Of a stretch of 64,000 nucleotides of DNA, positions 34,600 to 42,905 are shown piece by piece. How positions within the stretch are numbered: the stretch's first letter is position 1; each line of letters opens with the position of its first letter. The notes below the pieces were generated by a model. That model did not search any database. It worked only from the letters and a program-made list of their open reading frames with translations, and had not been told where the DNA came from. Source of the stretch: Bacteroidales bacterium M8. Lineage in GTDB: Bacteria > Bacteroidota > Bacteroidia > Bacteroidales > Muribaculaceae. Both the position numbers and the translations under genes were made by a program. The stretch spans positions 1 to 64,000 of the forward strand of contig LUJS01000023.1 in assembly GCA_001689495.1 (NCBI GenBank), in the 5' to 3' direction.

Positions 34600-35388
34600 A
34601 TGATCAGCGACAAAGCTCACATCGACCCCTCGGCCAAGATCGGCGCGAACGTCACCATCCACCCCTTTGCATTCATTGACAAGGATGTCGAGATCGGCGA
34701 CGGATGTGTCATCATGCCGTTTGCCTCGATTATCCGCGGCACGCGCATGGGCCGCAACTGCAAGGTCTATCAGGGTGCCATCGTAGGCGCCGATCCTCAG
34801 GACTTCCGCTGGAAGGGGGGATTCACATACTGCTATCTCGGCGACGACGTCACCGTGCGCGAGAACGTCATCATCAACCGCGGCATCGCCTCGGAGGGTG
34901 GCACGCGCATAGGCAGCCAGACGTTCCTCATGGCCAACGCCCACATAGGCCACGACACCCATCTCAAAGGCAAGACCGTCATCGGCAACAACGTGTCGGT
35001 GGCCGGCGACTGCGAGATAGGCGAGTATGCCATCCTGTCGTCGAGCGTGGTGGTGCACGAGAACTCGAAGCTCGGAGACTGGGTGCTCATCAAGGGCGGC
35101 TGCCGCATCACCGGTAACGTGCCCCCCTATTGCATCATGGCCCACAACCCCACGTCATACTTCGGCGTCAACGCCTTCCTGCTGCGCAAGGAGGGGGGCA
35201 TGGACGACGACCGCATCGACGACATCGCCAAGTGCTATCGCCACGTCTATCAGACAGGCACCTCGGTGTTCAACGCCCTCAAGCGCATCGAGGCCGACGT
35301 CGACGGCTCGCCCGAGCGCCAGAACATCCTTGACTTCATCCGCGGCGTCAACCTCAAGATCGTCGCAGTGCCCAAGGACCTCGAATAA
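34600..35388 (+). CDS. LpxA-family acyltransferase
   Basis: A 262-residue left-handed beta-helix protein with hexapeptide repeats (about 5-185) and a C-terminal helical domain. NAHIGHD contains the catalytic-type His. Standard LpxA places the first acyl chain on UDP-GlcNAc. This one departs from usual Bacteroidales LpxA in the DFRWKGGFTYCYLGDD segment and in the C-terminus, so it may be a second paralogue with another acceptor or chain length. It follows the efflux channel by 30 bases, so it may be read from the same promoter. Confidence 0.75.
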   Translation: MISDKAHIDPSAKIGANVTIHPFAFIDKDVEIGDGCVIMPFASIIRGTRMGRNCKVYQGAIVGADPQDFRWKGGFTYCYLGDDVTVRENVIINRGIASEGGTRIGSQTFLMANAHIGHDTHLKGKTVIGNNVSVAGDCEIGEYAILSSSVVVHENSKLGDWVLIKGGCRITGNVPPYCIMAHNPTSYFGVNAFLLRKEGGMDDDRIDDIAKCYRHVYQTGTSVFNALKRIEADVDGSPERQNILDFIRGVNLKIVAVPKDLE

Positions 35389-35411
35389 GCAATTTTTTTG
35401 ACTGACAATCG

Positions 35412-35462
35412 ACTATTGGGAATCGGGAATTGTTATATTCTTGATTCCCAATTCTCAATTCC
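35412..35462 (+). repeat. GGGAAT-type repeat, inverted pair
   Basis: TTGGGAATCGGGAATTG and a nearby complementary TTGATTCCCAATTCTCAATT can form a short hairpin. Same family as the arrays at 22.6, 24.5, 28.3 and 61.9 kb. Confidence 0.6.
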
Positions 35463-35478
35463 ACCCAATCCACAGCCA

Positions 35479-35946
35479 ATGCCAAGAATACTCTTTGTCT
35501 GCCTCGGCAACATCTGCCGCTCTCCGGCCGCCGAGGGCATCATGCGCTCGGTCGTCGGCGACGAGCCCGGATGGACCATCGACTCGGCCGGCACGGGCCG
35601 GTATCACATAGGCGACCTGCCCGACCGCCGCATGAGGGTGCACGCCCGCAGTCGCGGCCTCGAGCTGGACCACCGCTGCCGTCAGGTCCGCGCCGACGAC
35701 TTCAGGGACTTCGACCTCGTCATCGGCATGGACGACGCCAACATATCCGACCTGCGCGACATGTGTCCCGACCCCGCCCTCGAGCACAAGATACACCGCA
35801 TGTCCGAGTGGTTCGGCCCCTCGGCACGCTATGACTATGTGCCCGACCCCTATTACGAGGGCTCGGAGGGGTTCGAGCTGGTGCTCGACCTGCTCGAGGA
35901 CGGATGCCGCAACCTATACGATTCTCTCACATCCAAAAAACAATAG
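35479..35946 (+). CDS. Low-molecular-weight protein tyrosine phosphatase
   Basis: A 155-residue cysteine phosphatase. The P-loop is VCLGNICRSP (Cys about 9, Arg about 15) and the general acid lies in DPYYEG near the C-terminus. Bacterial members often act on tyrosine kinases of capsule export, but no such genes are nearby. It starts just after a short GGGAAT repeat and six bases before cdd, so these two are co-transcribed. Confidence 0.93.
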   Translation: MPRILFVCLGNICRSPAAEGIMRSVVGDEPGWTIDSAGTGRYHIGDLPDRRMRVHARSRGLELDHRCRQVRADDFRDFDLVIGMDDANISDLRDMCPDPALEHKIHRMSEWFGPSARYDYVPDPYYEGSEGFELVLDLLEDGCRNLYDSLTSKKQ

Positions 35947-35952
35947 CAAGCA

Positions 35953-36426
35953 ATGAAAAGACTCGACATCACCGTGCCTCTCACCGAGGCATCATTCGAA
36001 GAGCTCTCGCCTGCCGAGCAGAATCTGGTCACCGAGGCCCGCAGGCAGACCATCACCTCATACGCCCCGTACAGCCACTTTCATGTCGGTGCGGCCATCC
36101 TGCTCGACAACGGCGAGGTGGTGACAGGCTCGAATCAGGAGAACGCCGCCTATCCCTCGGGCACCTGTGCCGAGCGCACAGCGGCATTCTATGCCCACGC
36201 ACGCTATCCCGAAGCCCGTTTCGAGACCATAGCCGTGGCCGCCCGCGGCACCGACGGCCTCGAGATACTCGACCCCGTGGCACCCTGCGGCGCATGCCGT
36301 CAGGCCCTGCTCGAATACGAGAAGCTGGCCGGACACGATGTCAGGGTCATCCTCGTCGGGCGCGACCGCATCTTCCTGCTCCCCTCGGTGCGCTCGACCC
36401 TGCCGCTGGCATTCTCCGAGTTCTGA
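35953..36426 (+). CDS. cdd: Cytidine deaminase
   Basis: A 157-residue homotetrameric-type enzyme that converts cytidine or deoxycytidine to the uridine form in pyrimidine salvage. The zinc ligands and catalytic Glu are in GTCAERTAA (about 75) and PCGACRQALLE (about 113). SYAPYSHFHVGAA is the N-terminal substrate motif. A 12-bp GC hairpin lies downstream. Confidence 0.94.
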   Translation: MKRLDITVPLTEASFEELSPAEQNLVTEARRQTITSYAPYSHFHVGAAILLDNGEVVTGSNQENAAYPSGTCAERTAAFYAHARYPEARFETIAVAARGTDGLEILDPVAPCGACRQALLEYEKLAGHDVRVILVGRDRIFLLPSVRSTLPLAFSEF

Positions 36427-36454
36427 GCATCTCGGACACATACTCATGTTGCAA

Positions 36455-36482
36455 GCGGGCGCCCCGGTCTCGGGGCGCCCGC
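36455..36482 (+). terminator. GC-rich hairpin after cdd
   Basis: A perfect 12-bp stem, GCGGGCGCCCCG with CGGGGCGCCCGC, loop GTCT. There is no U-run, so it is at best a weak terminator or a 3'-end stabiliser. Confidence 0.5.
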
Positions 36483-36882
36483 CTTGCGGGAGAGAGGTGT
36501 CTGTCTGTCAGGTTGAGGAGAGATATGTATCTGGCGGCAGAGTTGTAAGTCAATCAAATACCTTGGAAAATTGCCGGAAACCTTAGAAATCGTATCGGAA
36601 AGAAAGAATTGCTTAACAGAGTAAATGTGCGGTTGCTTTAATAGTAAACGTGTCCTTATGTCGGTTTGTCGTAGAGTTGTCTGCTTTTGACACTACAAAG
36701 TTAAGGCGCCCCGACGAGATGATGAAATCTTATTTGTTAATGAGTGTTAATGAGTGGGGATAAAATGCACTAACGGGTATAATAGTATTATTTTCAATGT
36801 ATTATGGGCGTGACGATGTTGTTGCAAAAATGTTACAACGCAGGGGTTATTGTAACAATCCGCCCGAGGGGCGAGATTTTGA

Positions 36883-36914
36883 TTTGCTCTGTTCGCGGTT
36901 TTTTGTTAGCTTTG
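36883..36914 (+). promoter_or_regulatory. M18 aminopeptidase promoter
   Basis: TTTG (36883-36886), 20 bases, TAGCTTTG (36907-36914); leader about 38 nt. Confidence 0.85.
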
Positions 36915-36956
36915 CACCATACTATAACCCGATAACCCATAGCACGATATATATAT

Positions 36957-38261
36957 ATGCAAGACATCAAACGCAATGCCCGCGAGCTGATGGAGTTTCT
37001 GGATAAGAGCCCCGTCAACTTCTTTGCCGTGCGCACGGCCTGCGAAATGCTCGACGAGGCCGGATTCACCCGCCTCGACCCCGCCGAGTCATGGACCCTC
37101 CGTCCCGGCGGACGCTATTACATCACCAAGAATCAGAGCGCCGTTTTTGCCTTCACCCTCGGCACGGGCAAGGCGTCAGACGGATTCCGCATCATCTCGG
37201 CCCACAGCGACTCGCCCACGCTGAGGGTCAAGCCCCACCCCGAGATGGTGTCTGACGGCGGCGTGGTCAAGCTCAACGTCGAGGTCTATGGCGGCCCGAT
37301 ACTCTATACATGGTTCGACCGTCCCCTCTCGCTGGCCGGACGTGTGGCCCTGCGTGGCGACGACCCCATGCACCCCCGCATGGAGCTGCTCAAGTTTGAC
37401 CGTCCGCTGCTCACCATACCCCATCTGGCCATCCACTTCAACCGCACCGTCAACGAGGGCAACCGCATCTCGCCCCAGAAGGACATGCTCCCCGTGCTCG
37501 GCATCGTGCGCGAAAAGGCCGAGGCCGACGGCCTGCTGTTGCGCCTCATCGCCGAGTCGCTCCAGTGCGAGACCTCGGACATACTCGACTTCGACCTCTC
37601 GCTCTATGACACCACCCCCGCCTGTCTGGTCGGACTCGACGACGAATTCATCACCTCGGGGCGTCTCGACGACCTCAGCATGGTCCATGGCGCCATCCGC
37701 GCGCTCATAGACTCGGCCTCGACCCCCTGCGCCCAGACCCGCGTCGCAGCCATCTTCGACAACGAGGAGACCGGCTCGGGCACCAAGCAGGGCGCCGCCT
37801 CGCCCGTGCTTCAGGCAATGCTCACCCGCATCGTGTCGCAGCTCGGCGGCAACGACGAGGACTACCTGCGCGCCGTCGAGAAATCGTTCATGGTCTCGGC
37901 CGACAATGCCCACGCATTCCACCCCAACTATGCCGAGAAATACGACCCCACCAACCATCCCGTCGTGGGGGGCGGCCTCGTGGTCAAGATCAACGCCCGC
38001 TGCAAGTACATGACCGACGCCGACTCGGCCGCCGTCTTCCACGCCATCTGCGAGCAGGCCGGAGTGCCGTGCCAGTACTTCGTCAACCACAGCGACGTGG
38101 CCGGCGGCTCGACCCTCGGCAACATCCTCACCTCGCAGATACCCCTGCGCGGCGTCGACATGGGCGAGGCCATCTGGGCCATGCACTCCGTGCGCGAGAC
38201 CGCCTCGACCAAAGACCACACCTATACCATCATGGCATTCACCAAATTCTTCGAAATCTGA
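36957..38261 (+). CDS. M18-family aminopeptidase (ApeB-like)
   Basis: A 434-residue binuclear zinc peptidase. Metal and catalytic segments are ISAHSDSPTLRVKP (about 79), GLDDEFITSGRLDDL (about 222), FDNEETGSGTKQGA (about 266) and VSADNAHAFHPNY (about 311), with a late His region (NHSDVAGGSTLGN). The family removes N-terminal Asp/Glu or other residues in the cytosol. Its last 11 bases are copied 137 bp downstream within a tandem repeat. Confidence 0.93.
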   Translation: MQDIKRNARELMEFLDKSPVNFFAVRTACEMLDEAGFTRLDPAESWTLRPGGRYYITKNQSAVFAFTLGTGKASDGFRIISAHSDSPTLRVKPHPEMVSDGGVVKLNVEVYGGPILYTWFDRPLSLAGRVALRGDDPMHPRMELLKFDRPLLTIPHLAIHFNRTVNEGNRISPQKDMLPVLGIVREKAEADGLLLRLIAESLQCETSDILDFDLSLYDTTPACLVGLDDEFITSGRLDDLSMVHGAIRALIDSASTPCAQTRVAAIFDNEETGSGTKQGAASPVLQAMLTRIVSQLGGNDEDYLRAVEKSFMVSADNAHAFHPNYAEKYDPTNHPVVGGGLVVKINARCKYMTDADSAAVFHAICEQAGVPCQYFVNHSDVAGGSTLGNILTSQIPLRGVDMGEAIWAMHSVRETASTKDHTYTIMAFTKFFEI

Positions 38262-38523
38262 CCCCCCCGTCCCGACCCCCACGGGGTCGTAGGATTGTAT
38301 GGGGCCCATTACCCGGGGTTACGCGCACCTACGGAGCGCTTACCCCGGGCTATTTCCACCCGGCCGCTCGGCGGCCGTATCCCCATTTCGAAATCTGACC
38401 CCATGGCCCGACCCCGACGGGGTCGTAGGATTATGTGGGACTCATTACCCGGGGTTACGCGCCACCTACGGGGCGCTTACCCCGGGCTATTTCCACCCGG
38501 CCGCCCTGCGGCCGCTACCCCGC
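38250..38523 (+). repeat. Tandem duplication of a 137-bp GC-rich unit
   Basis: The unit starts with the 3' end of the M18 gene (TTCGAAATCTGACC) at 38250 and again at 38387. Both copies carry ACGGGGTCGTAGGATT, CATTACCCGGGGTTACGCGC and TTACCCCGGGCTATTTCCAC blocks. The second copy differs at several bases, so the duplication is not brand new. Confidence 0.8.
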
Positions 38524-38560
38524 ATTATGCACGAAATAATGCCACATCGTGGCATGGCGC

Positions 38561-38605
38561 AAATAGCCCGGGGTGAGCGCCCCGTAGGCGGCGCGTAACC
38601 CCGGG
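38561..38605 (-). repeat. Inverted partial copy of the 137-bp unit core
   Basis: The complement of this stretch matches the CCCGGGGTTACGCGC to CCCCGGGCTATTT part of both tandem units. It allows long hairpins in RNA or DNA. Confidence 0.75.
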
Positions 38606-38697
38606 AATCGTGAATTATTATGATTGCACCCTGTAGGGGTGCGGCAATATCGCGCGAGGGTCAATTCGATTATGTGATGTCCGAAGATGTATTTTTA

Positions 38698-38729
38698 TTT
38701 GGCAGTTAGAATCTTTTAGCTTATCTTTG
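38698..38729 (+). promoter_or_regulatory. Promoter of the Big-domain secreted protein
   Basis: TTTG (38698-38701), 20 bases, TATCTTTG (38722-38729); leader about 110 nt. Confidence 0.85.
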
Positions 38730-38844
38730 TCATAATCAATCAATGGGTTGCGGTGGTGGCGATAGGGTGTCGCCGACTGCAAGGCAACGGATTGAAACCT
38801 CTGAAATCGAAACTAACCAATACATTCACAAAAAACAAACGCTT

Positions 38845-40227
38845 ATGAAGAAATTTTTACTCAGTGCATTTGCGGCACTGGCCTGCGTGGCCACCGCATC
38901 GGCCGACGAGGCTACATTCACATTCACCGGCGAGGGGGATGCATACGGCCTTACCCGCACCAGCGACAACAATGCCAACTACTATCAGACCGGAACTGTC
39001 CTCAAGGAGGGTGCCGTAGAGATAGCAATCCTTGGCGACGGCGATTCAAGCAAGGAGTACGGCAATGGCGTACGCCTCTGGACAGACGGTCTCCGCGTGA
39101 TGAAGAAATCCGGCTTTACCATCACTGCCGGAACTGCCAACATCACGAATATCGTGATAACGACCACCAAGAACAACGGTCCCGCCAGCTTTGACGTAAA
39201 CACGACTGAATCCTTCACGGTCAATACGACAAACACCAAAGAGGGCACATGGGATGGCTCGGCTGCAAGCGTGAAGCTCATCAACAATGCCACCAAAGGC
39301 CTCAAGGGTACGGTAGGCATCACGACCATCAAGGTTACATACAGCGAGGGTGGCGTTGCCGATACCCGCAAGGATGCAGACCTCGAGTTCTCGGACGCCA
39401 AGGTATCTGTTGTACTTGGCGAGGCATTCACTGAGCCCCAGCTCACCAAGGCAACAACCGCTCCTGTCACTTTCGCATCCGACAAGGAGACCGTTGCAAC
39501 AGTCGACGCCACTACCGGCAAGGTCACCATCATAGCTGCCGGTACCGCCCGCATCACCGCTACTGCCGAGGCCAACGATGAGTACAAGGCTGGTTCTGCC
39601 TCATATCTGCTCACCGTCACCAAGCCCGTCGAGCTCACTACCGTAGAACTCGCTACCGCCATGAGCGATGGTAAGTTTGCAATCCATACCGCCGAGGGTG
39701 TGGCCAAGAACTATACCGGCTCGAATGCTTACGGCTATCTCTATCTCGAGAGCGTGACCGTGGCCGACAACATGTTCGAGGTCAACAAGGACTATCTCAT
39801 CGAGTTTACGAACACCGACAAGGGTTATACAATGAAGGACTGCAAGGGCAATTTCCTCGGAATGGATGCCACTCACTTCGGATCTTTCAATTTCTACGAT
39901 TCAGCCGACGCCGAGGGTAGCAACTGCTATTGGACAGTGACCTTCAACGGCAACGATGTCAAGATCGAGAATGTAGGCCGCACAGGTGCATATATTTCTT
40001 ACCAGCAGTATAAGAATGACTGGGAAATCGTGACAACAGACAAGGCTGACAAGCCTCTTGTCAACCTCTACAAGGAGAAAGGCACATCAGCCATCGAGTC
40101 TGTAGTGGTTGACGAGAATGCTCCCGTCGAGTATTTCAACCTGCAGGGCGTGCGTGTGGCCAATCCCGAAAACGGCCTCTATATCCGCCGTCAGGGCAAC
40201 ACCGTGACCAAGGTAATCGTGAAGTAA
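38845..40227 (+). CDS. Secreted Big-domain protein with T9SS-like tag
   Basis: A 460-residue exported protein: signal peptide MKKFLLSAFAALACVATASA, a beta-rich N-terminal domain (about 25-165), a bacterial Ig-like (Big2) domain (about 175-270: KETVATVDATTGKVTIIAAG), a second beta domain, and the tag APVEYFNLQGVRVANPENGL ending in VIVK. The tag is almost the same as that of the tandem pair at 23.1-26.0 kb. Probably surface-located or secreted. The start at 38845 was chosen because the signal peptide begins there; upstream codons have no such character. Confidence 0.75.
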   Translation: MKKFLLSAFAALACVATASADEATFTFTGEGDAYGLTRTSDNNANYYQTGTVLKEGAVEIAILGDGDSSKEYGNGVRLWTDGLRVMKKSGFTITAGTANITNIVITTTKNNGPASFDVNTTESFTVNTTNTKEGTWDGSAASVKLINNATKGLKGTVGITTIKVTYSEGGVADTRKDADLEFSDAKVSVVLGEAFTEPQLTKATTAPVTFASDKETVATVDATTGKVTIIAAGTARITATAEANDEYKAGSASYLLTVTKPVELTTVELATAMSDGKFAIHTAEGVAKNYTGSNAYGYLYLESVTVADNMFEVNKDYLIEFTNTDKGYTMKDCKGNFLGMDATHFGSFNFYDSADAEGSNCYWTVTFNGNDVKIENVGRTGAYISYQQYKNDWEIVTTDKADKPLVNLYKEKGTSAIESVVVDENAPVEYFNLQGVRVANPENGLYIRRQGNTVTKVIVK

Positions 40228-40255
40228 TGCATATTGCATAATGCACAATACAATG

Positions 40256-40292
40256 GCATCCCGCCTCTCGAGAGGGGCGGGATGCTTTTTTT
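40256..40292 (+). terminator. Terminator of the Big-domain protein gene
   Basis: GCATCCCGCC pairs with GGCGGGATGC (40276-40285) and is followed by TTTTTTT. Same hairpin core and preceding ATGCAT-rich sequence as the other secreted genes. Confidence 0.85.
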
Positions 40293-40334
40293 GTTTAGTC
40301 ACGAAGTGGCGATGTAATGTTCAGCCAACCTGCG

Positions 40335-40661
40335 TCATAAATCCAGATCGGCGACTATGGACTTTATCACCGACAGTTCGACGGTATCATAATCAGACTT
40401 GTCGTAGGCGTATATCAGGTATAGACATCCGTTCCTCTCGACCATGTCGAGGGTTATCACCCTGCATCCGCCCGATTTGCCTTTGCCTTTTGATGATATG
40501 GCCATCCTCACCTTGCGATAGCCGTTGCCGAGATCGACTCCCATGCGGGGATTCTCGGTCAGTTCGGCCATCATTCTCTGATAGTCGGCATTAAAGCTGC
40601 GATACTTTTTTGCAATGGCTTTTGCGCTTCTGATAAAGGCGCTCGTGGCTATTATCTCCAT
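40335..40661 (-). CDS. RelE/ParE-superfamily toxin
   Basis: A 108-residue basic protein. Residues about 5-40 are two helices (IRSAKAIAKKYRSFNADYQR), then a beta-sheet with GNGYRKVRMAISSKGKGKSG and GCLYLIYAYDKSDYDT. These fit RelE/HigB-like mRNA interferases. It starts one base into the antitoxin stop (TGATG overlap). Members usually cleave ribosome-bound mRNA when the antitoxin is degraded. Confidence 0.82.
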   Translation of the reverse strand: MEIIATSAFIRSAKAIAKKYRSFNADYQRMMAELTENPRMGVDLGNGYRKVRMAISSKGKGKSGGCRVITLDMVERNGCLYLIYAYDKSDYDTVELSVIKSIVADLDL

Positions 40662-40891
40662 CAGAAAGTGAGATCCTTGGCCCGCGGCAGGTTGATCTTG
40701 CCTGACATGTGGGCTTTGACTTCATCGTATGCCGCGCGTATGTCGCGCTCTATTATCTCGTCTGAGTCGGTTATCGGCGTTATCTTGAAATTGCCGTAGC
40801 GTGATGTCAGTACGACCGATCTGCCCGCCCGTGCAGCCGTCAGAAACTTGCCCTGATTGCTGCGGAATTCTCTTGCGCTTACTATCTCCAT
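40661..40891 (-). CDS. Phd/YefM-like antitoxin
   Basis: A 76-residue protein starting MEIVSAREFRSNQGKFL, the N-terminal DNA-binding fold of Phd/YefM antitoxins, with a charged C-terminal tail (HMSGKINLPRAKDLTF) of the toxin-neutralising kind. It precedes the toxin by the usual antitoxin-first order. Such pairs autoregulate by binding their own promoter. An ATG six codons upstream is possible but adds no family-like residues. Confidence 0.78.
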   Translation of the reverse strand: MEIVSAREFRSNQGKFLTAARAGRSVVLTSRYGNFKITPITDSDEIIERDIRAAYDEVKAHMSGKINLPRAKDLTF

Positions 40892-41035
40892 GATTGTACG
40901 TTTTATCATTCTGTTGCAAATATAACAAATGGCATCCGAAATGGTAGCAATATTAACTCATATTAACATATAATCGTCTGCCGGTTTGTTCCCTTGCCGT
41001 CGTGCCGGCATATAGCCGCACTCGGGGCATGTTTA

Positions 41036-41067
41036 TTTGCACCCTTTGGGTTTTTTGAGTAATTTTG
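41036..41067 (+). promoter_or_regulatory. recF promoter, abutting the start codon
   Basis: TTTG (41036-41039), exactly 20 bases, TAATTTTG (41060-41067). The recF ATG is at 41076, so the transcript would have a leader of only about 3-6 nt. Confidence 0.8.
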
Positions 41068-41075
41068 TGTCCGCT

Positions 41076-42176
41076 ATGCGTTTGGAAGAACTGTCACTGA
41101 CCAATTTCAAGAATATCCCGTCGGCCCGGCTCGAACTGTCGGGCAAGGTGAACTGTTTTCTGGGCAATAACGGCATGGGCAAGTCAAATCTGCTCGATGC
41201 CATCTATTTCCTGAGTTTCTGCAAGAGCTTCACCGGTGTCACCGACCGCATGGCCATCACGAGGGGCGAGGATTTCGCCATACTCAAGGGGCGCTATGAG
41301 CGCAAGGGCGCCGAGGAGGAGCTGCTGCTGGGCCTGACCCCCGGACGGCGCAAGAGCCTGAAGCGCGGGGGCAAGGAATATACCCGTCTTAGTGCCCACA
41401 TAGGCAGTTTTCCGCTGGTCATGGCCGCCCCGCAGGATGTAGACCTGATACGCGACAGCGGCGAGGAGCGCCGCCGGTGGATGGACATGGTCATCTCGCA
41501 GAGCGACCCTGTCTATCTTGACTCGCTGATACGATATGGCAAGGGGCTGGAGCAGCGCAACCGCCTGTTGCGCGAGGGGTGCGTGGACCCCGGGCTCTAT
41601 GACGCCGTCGAGACCATGATGGAGCTCTCGGCCGAGTATCTCCACGAGGCCCGCGCCCGCTGGACCGAGCGCCTCACCGCGCTCTTCTCGCGTCACTATG
41701 CCGCCGTGGCCGGTCCCGGCGAGGAGGTGGCGCTGACATACGAGAGCCATCTCAACCCCCCCGGCTCGACGCTGCGCGGGCTGCTCGACTCGGCGCGCCG
41801 CCACGACGAGATAGTGCGCCACACCTCGGTGGGGCCCCACCGCGACGACATCGCCATGACCCTTGACGGGATGCCCATGCGCCGCACGGGCTCGCAGGGA
41901 CAGTGCAAGACGTTCACCACGGCGCTCAGGCTGGCCCAGTACGACTTTCTGCGCGAGGCCACGGGGATGCGCCCCCTGCTGCTGCTCGACGACATTTTCG
42001 ACAAGCTCGACGCCACCCGTGTCGAGAGGATAATGGAGCTGGTCACGTCGTCGGCCGACTTCGGGCAGATATTCATCACCGATACCAACCGCAAGCACCT
42101 CGACGAGATCATGGCCCGCACGGGGAGCGATTTCAGACTCTGGAGCGTCGAGGAGGGCTCTTTCACCCTGCAATGA
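41076..42176 (+). CDS. recF: DNA replication/repair protein RecF
   Basis: A 366-residue SMC-like ATPase. MRLEELSLTNFKNIPSARLE is the family start, Walker A is GNNGMGKSNLLD (about 29-40), the signature motif is near RRTGSQGQCKT, and Walker B is LLLLDDIFDKLD. It loads RecA at single-strand gaps with RecO and RecR. It begins a run of five genes with overlaps or small gaps (recF, DUF721, thioesterase, rRNA methyltransferase, trmD). The start at 41076 is fixed by homology and the promoter position. Confidence 0.95.
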   Translation: MRLEELSLTNFKNIPSARLELSGKVNCFLGNNGMGKSNLLDAIYFLSFCKSFTGVTDRMAITRGEDFAILKGRYERKGAEEELLLGLTPGRRKSLKRGGKEYTRLSAHIGSFPLVMAAPQDVDLIRDSGEERRRWMDMVISQSDPVYLDSLIRYGKGLEQRNRLLREGCVDPGLYDAVETMMELSAEYLHEARARWTERLTALFSRHYAAVAGPGEEVALTYESHLNPPGSTLRGLLDSARRHDEIVRHTSVGPHRDDIAMTLDGMPMRRTGSQGQCKTFTTALRLAQYDFLREATGMRPLLLLDDIFDKLDATRVERIMELVTSSADFGQIFITDTNRKHLDEIMARTGSDFRLWSVEEGSFTLQ

Positions 42177-42463
42177 AGCGCACCTATCCCAAGCACATAG
42201 GCTCGATAATCGAGGAGGCCATGAACCGTGCCGGACTCACCGAGGGGCTCAACGACCGCCGCGCCGCCGCTGTGTGGGCAGACGTGGTGGGGCCGTCGAT
42301 AAACCGCTATACCCTCAGGCGCTATGTAGACCGCGGCGTGATGCATGTCTATCTCACGTCGGCGCCGCTCAAGAACGAGCTCTCGTTCAGCCGCGCCGCC
42401 CTCGTCGAGGCCATCAACAAGGCAGTGGGCGCCGACGTGGTCAAGGAAATCGTGATACACTGA
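42173..42463 (+). CDS. DUF721-family (DciA-like) protein
   Basis: A 96-residue basic protein, MKRTYPKHIGSIIEEAMNRA, followed by VWADVVGPSINRYT and the pattern LKNELSFSRAALVEAINKAV. This is the DUF721 fold; distant relatives (DciA) load the replicative helicase. It overlaps the recF stop by four bases (ATGA). The recF-DUF721 linkage is common in Bacteroidetes and suggests a DNA replication role, though this is inference. Confidence 0.85.
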   Translation: MKRTYPKHIGSIIEEAMNRAGLTEGLNDRRAAAVWADVVGPSINRYTLRRYVDRGVMHVYLTSAPLKNELSFSRAALVEAINKAVGADVVKEIVIH

Positions 42464-42479
42464 CATCAAACAGATTATA

Positions 42480-42905
42480 ATGGCATATACAACTCCGGTC
42501 CAGTTGCGTTTCAGCGACATCGACGCTCTGGGCCACGTCAACAACAGCATCTACTTCTCTCTGATGGACCTCGCCAAGACAGAGTATTTTCTGGCCGCCA
42601 TGGGTGCCGACCTCGACATCAGCAAGGCCGGTCTGGTGGTGGTCAACGTCAACTGCGACTTCTGCGCCCCCTCGTTCTTCGGCGAGGAGCTTCAGGTGGT
42701 CACCTCGACCGTGGCCGTCGGCGAGAAGAGCCTCACGCTCGAGCAGGCCGTGATCTGTCCCGCCCGCGACAACGAGGTCAAGTGTCGCTGCCGCACGGTG
42801 ATGTGCGGATTCGACCCCCGCAAGATGACGTCGATGCCTATTACTGACGAATGGCGCTCGGCGCTCGAAAAGATGGAGGGGCGCCGGTTCCCCCTCAAGG
42901 CCTGA
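42480..42905 (+). CDS. 4-hydroxybenzoyl-CoA thioesterase family (hotdog) enzyme
   Basis: A 141-residue hotdog-fold protein. FSDIDALGHVNNSIYFSLMD carries the catalytic Asp and the GHVNN motif. It probably hydrolyses acyl-CoA or aryl-CoA esters; one step of menaquinone synthesis (DHNA-CoA) uses this fold, but the substrate is not determined here. It overlaps the next gene by one base (TGATG). Confidence 0.85.
   Translation: MAYTTPVQLRFSDIDALGHVNNSIYFSLMDLAKTEYFLAAMGADLDISKAGLVVVNVNCDFCAPSFFGEELQVVTSTVAVGEKSLTLEQAVICPARDNEVKCRCRTVMCGFDPRKMTSMPITDEWRSALEKMEGRRFPLKA

Larger units (their letters stand above)
36427..36956 (+). other. AT-rich intergenic region before the M18 aminopeptidase
   Basis: About 530 bases. 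Apart from the hairpin and the promoter near 36883-36914, I see only A/T-rich sequence and a minus-strand TAACTTTG (36696-36703) with no gene behind it. No ORF is convincing. Confidence 0.6.
38262..38844 (+). other. Repeat-filled intergenic region
   Basis: It holds two tandem 137-bp units, an inverted partial copy, small hairpins (38532-38555 and 38626-38641) and a consensus promoter at 38698-38729. No gene is seen; short ORFs through the repeats are not supported. Confidence 0.75.

Noticed and set aside
38295..38598. Two overlapping ORFs of about 95 codons after the M18 gene
   Set aside because: They are translations of the tandem GC-rich repeat.
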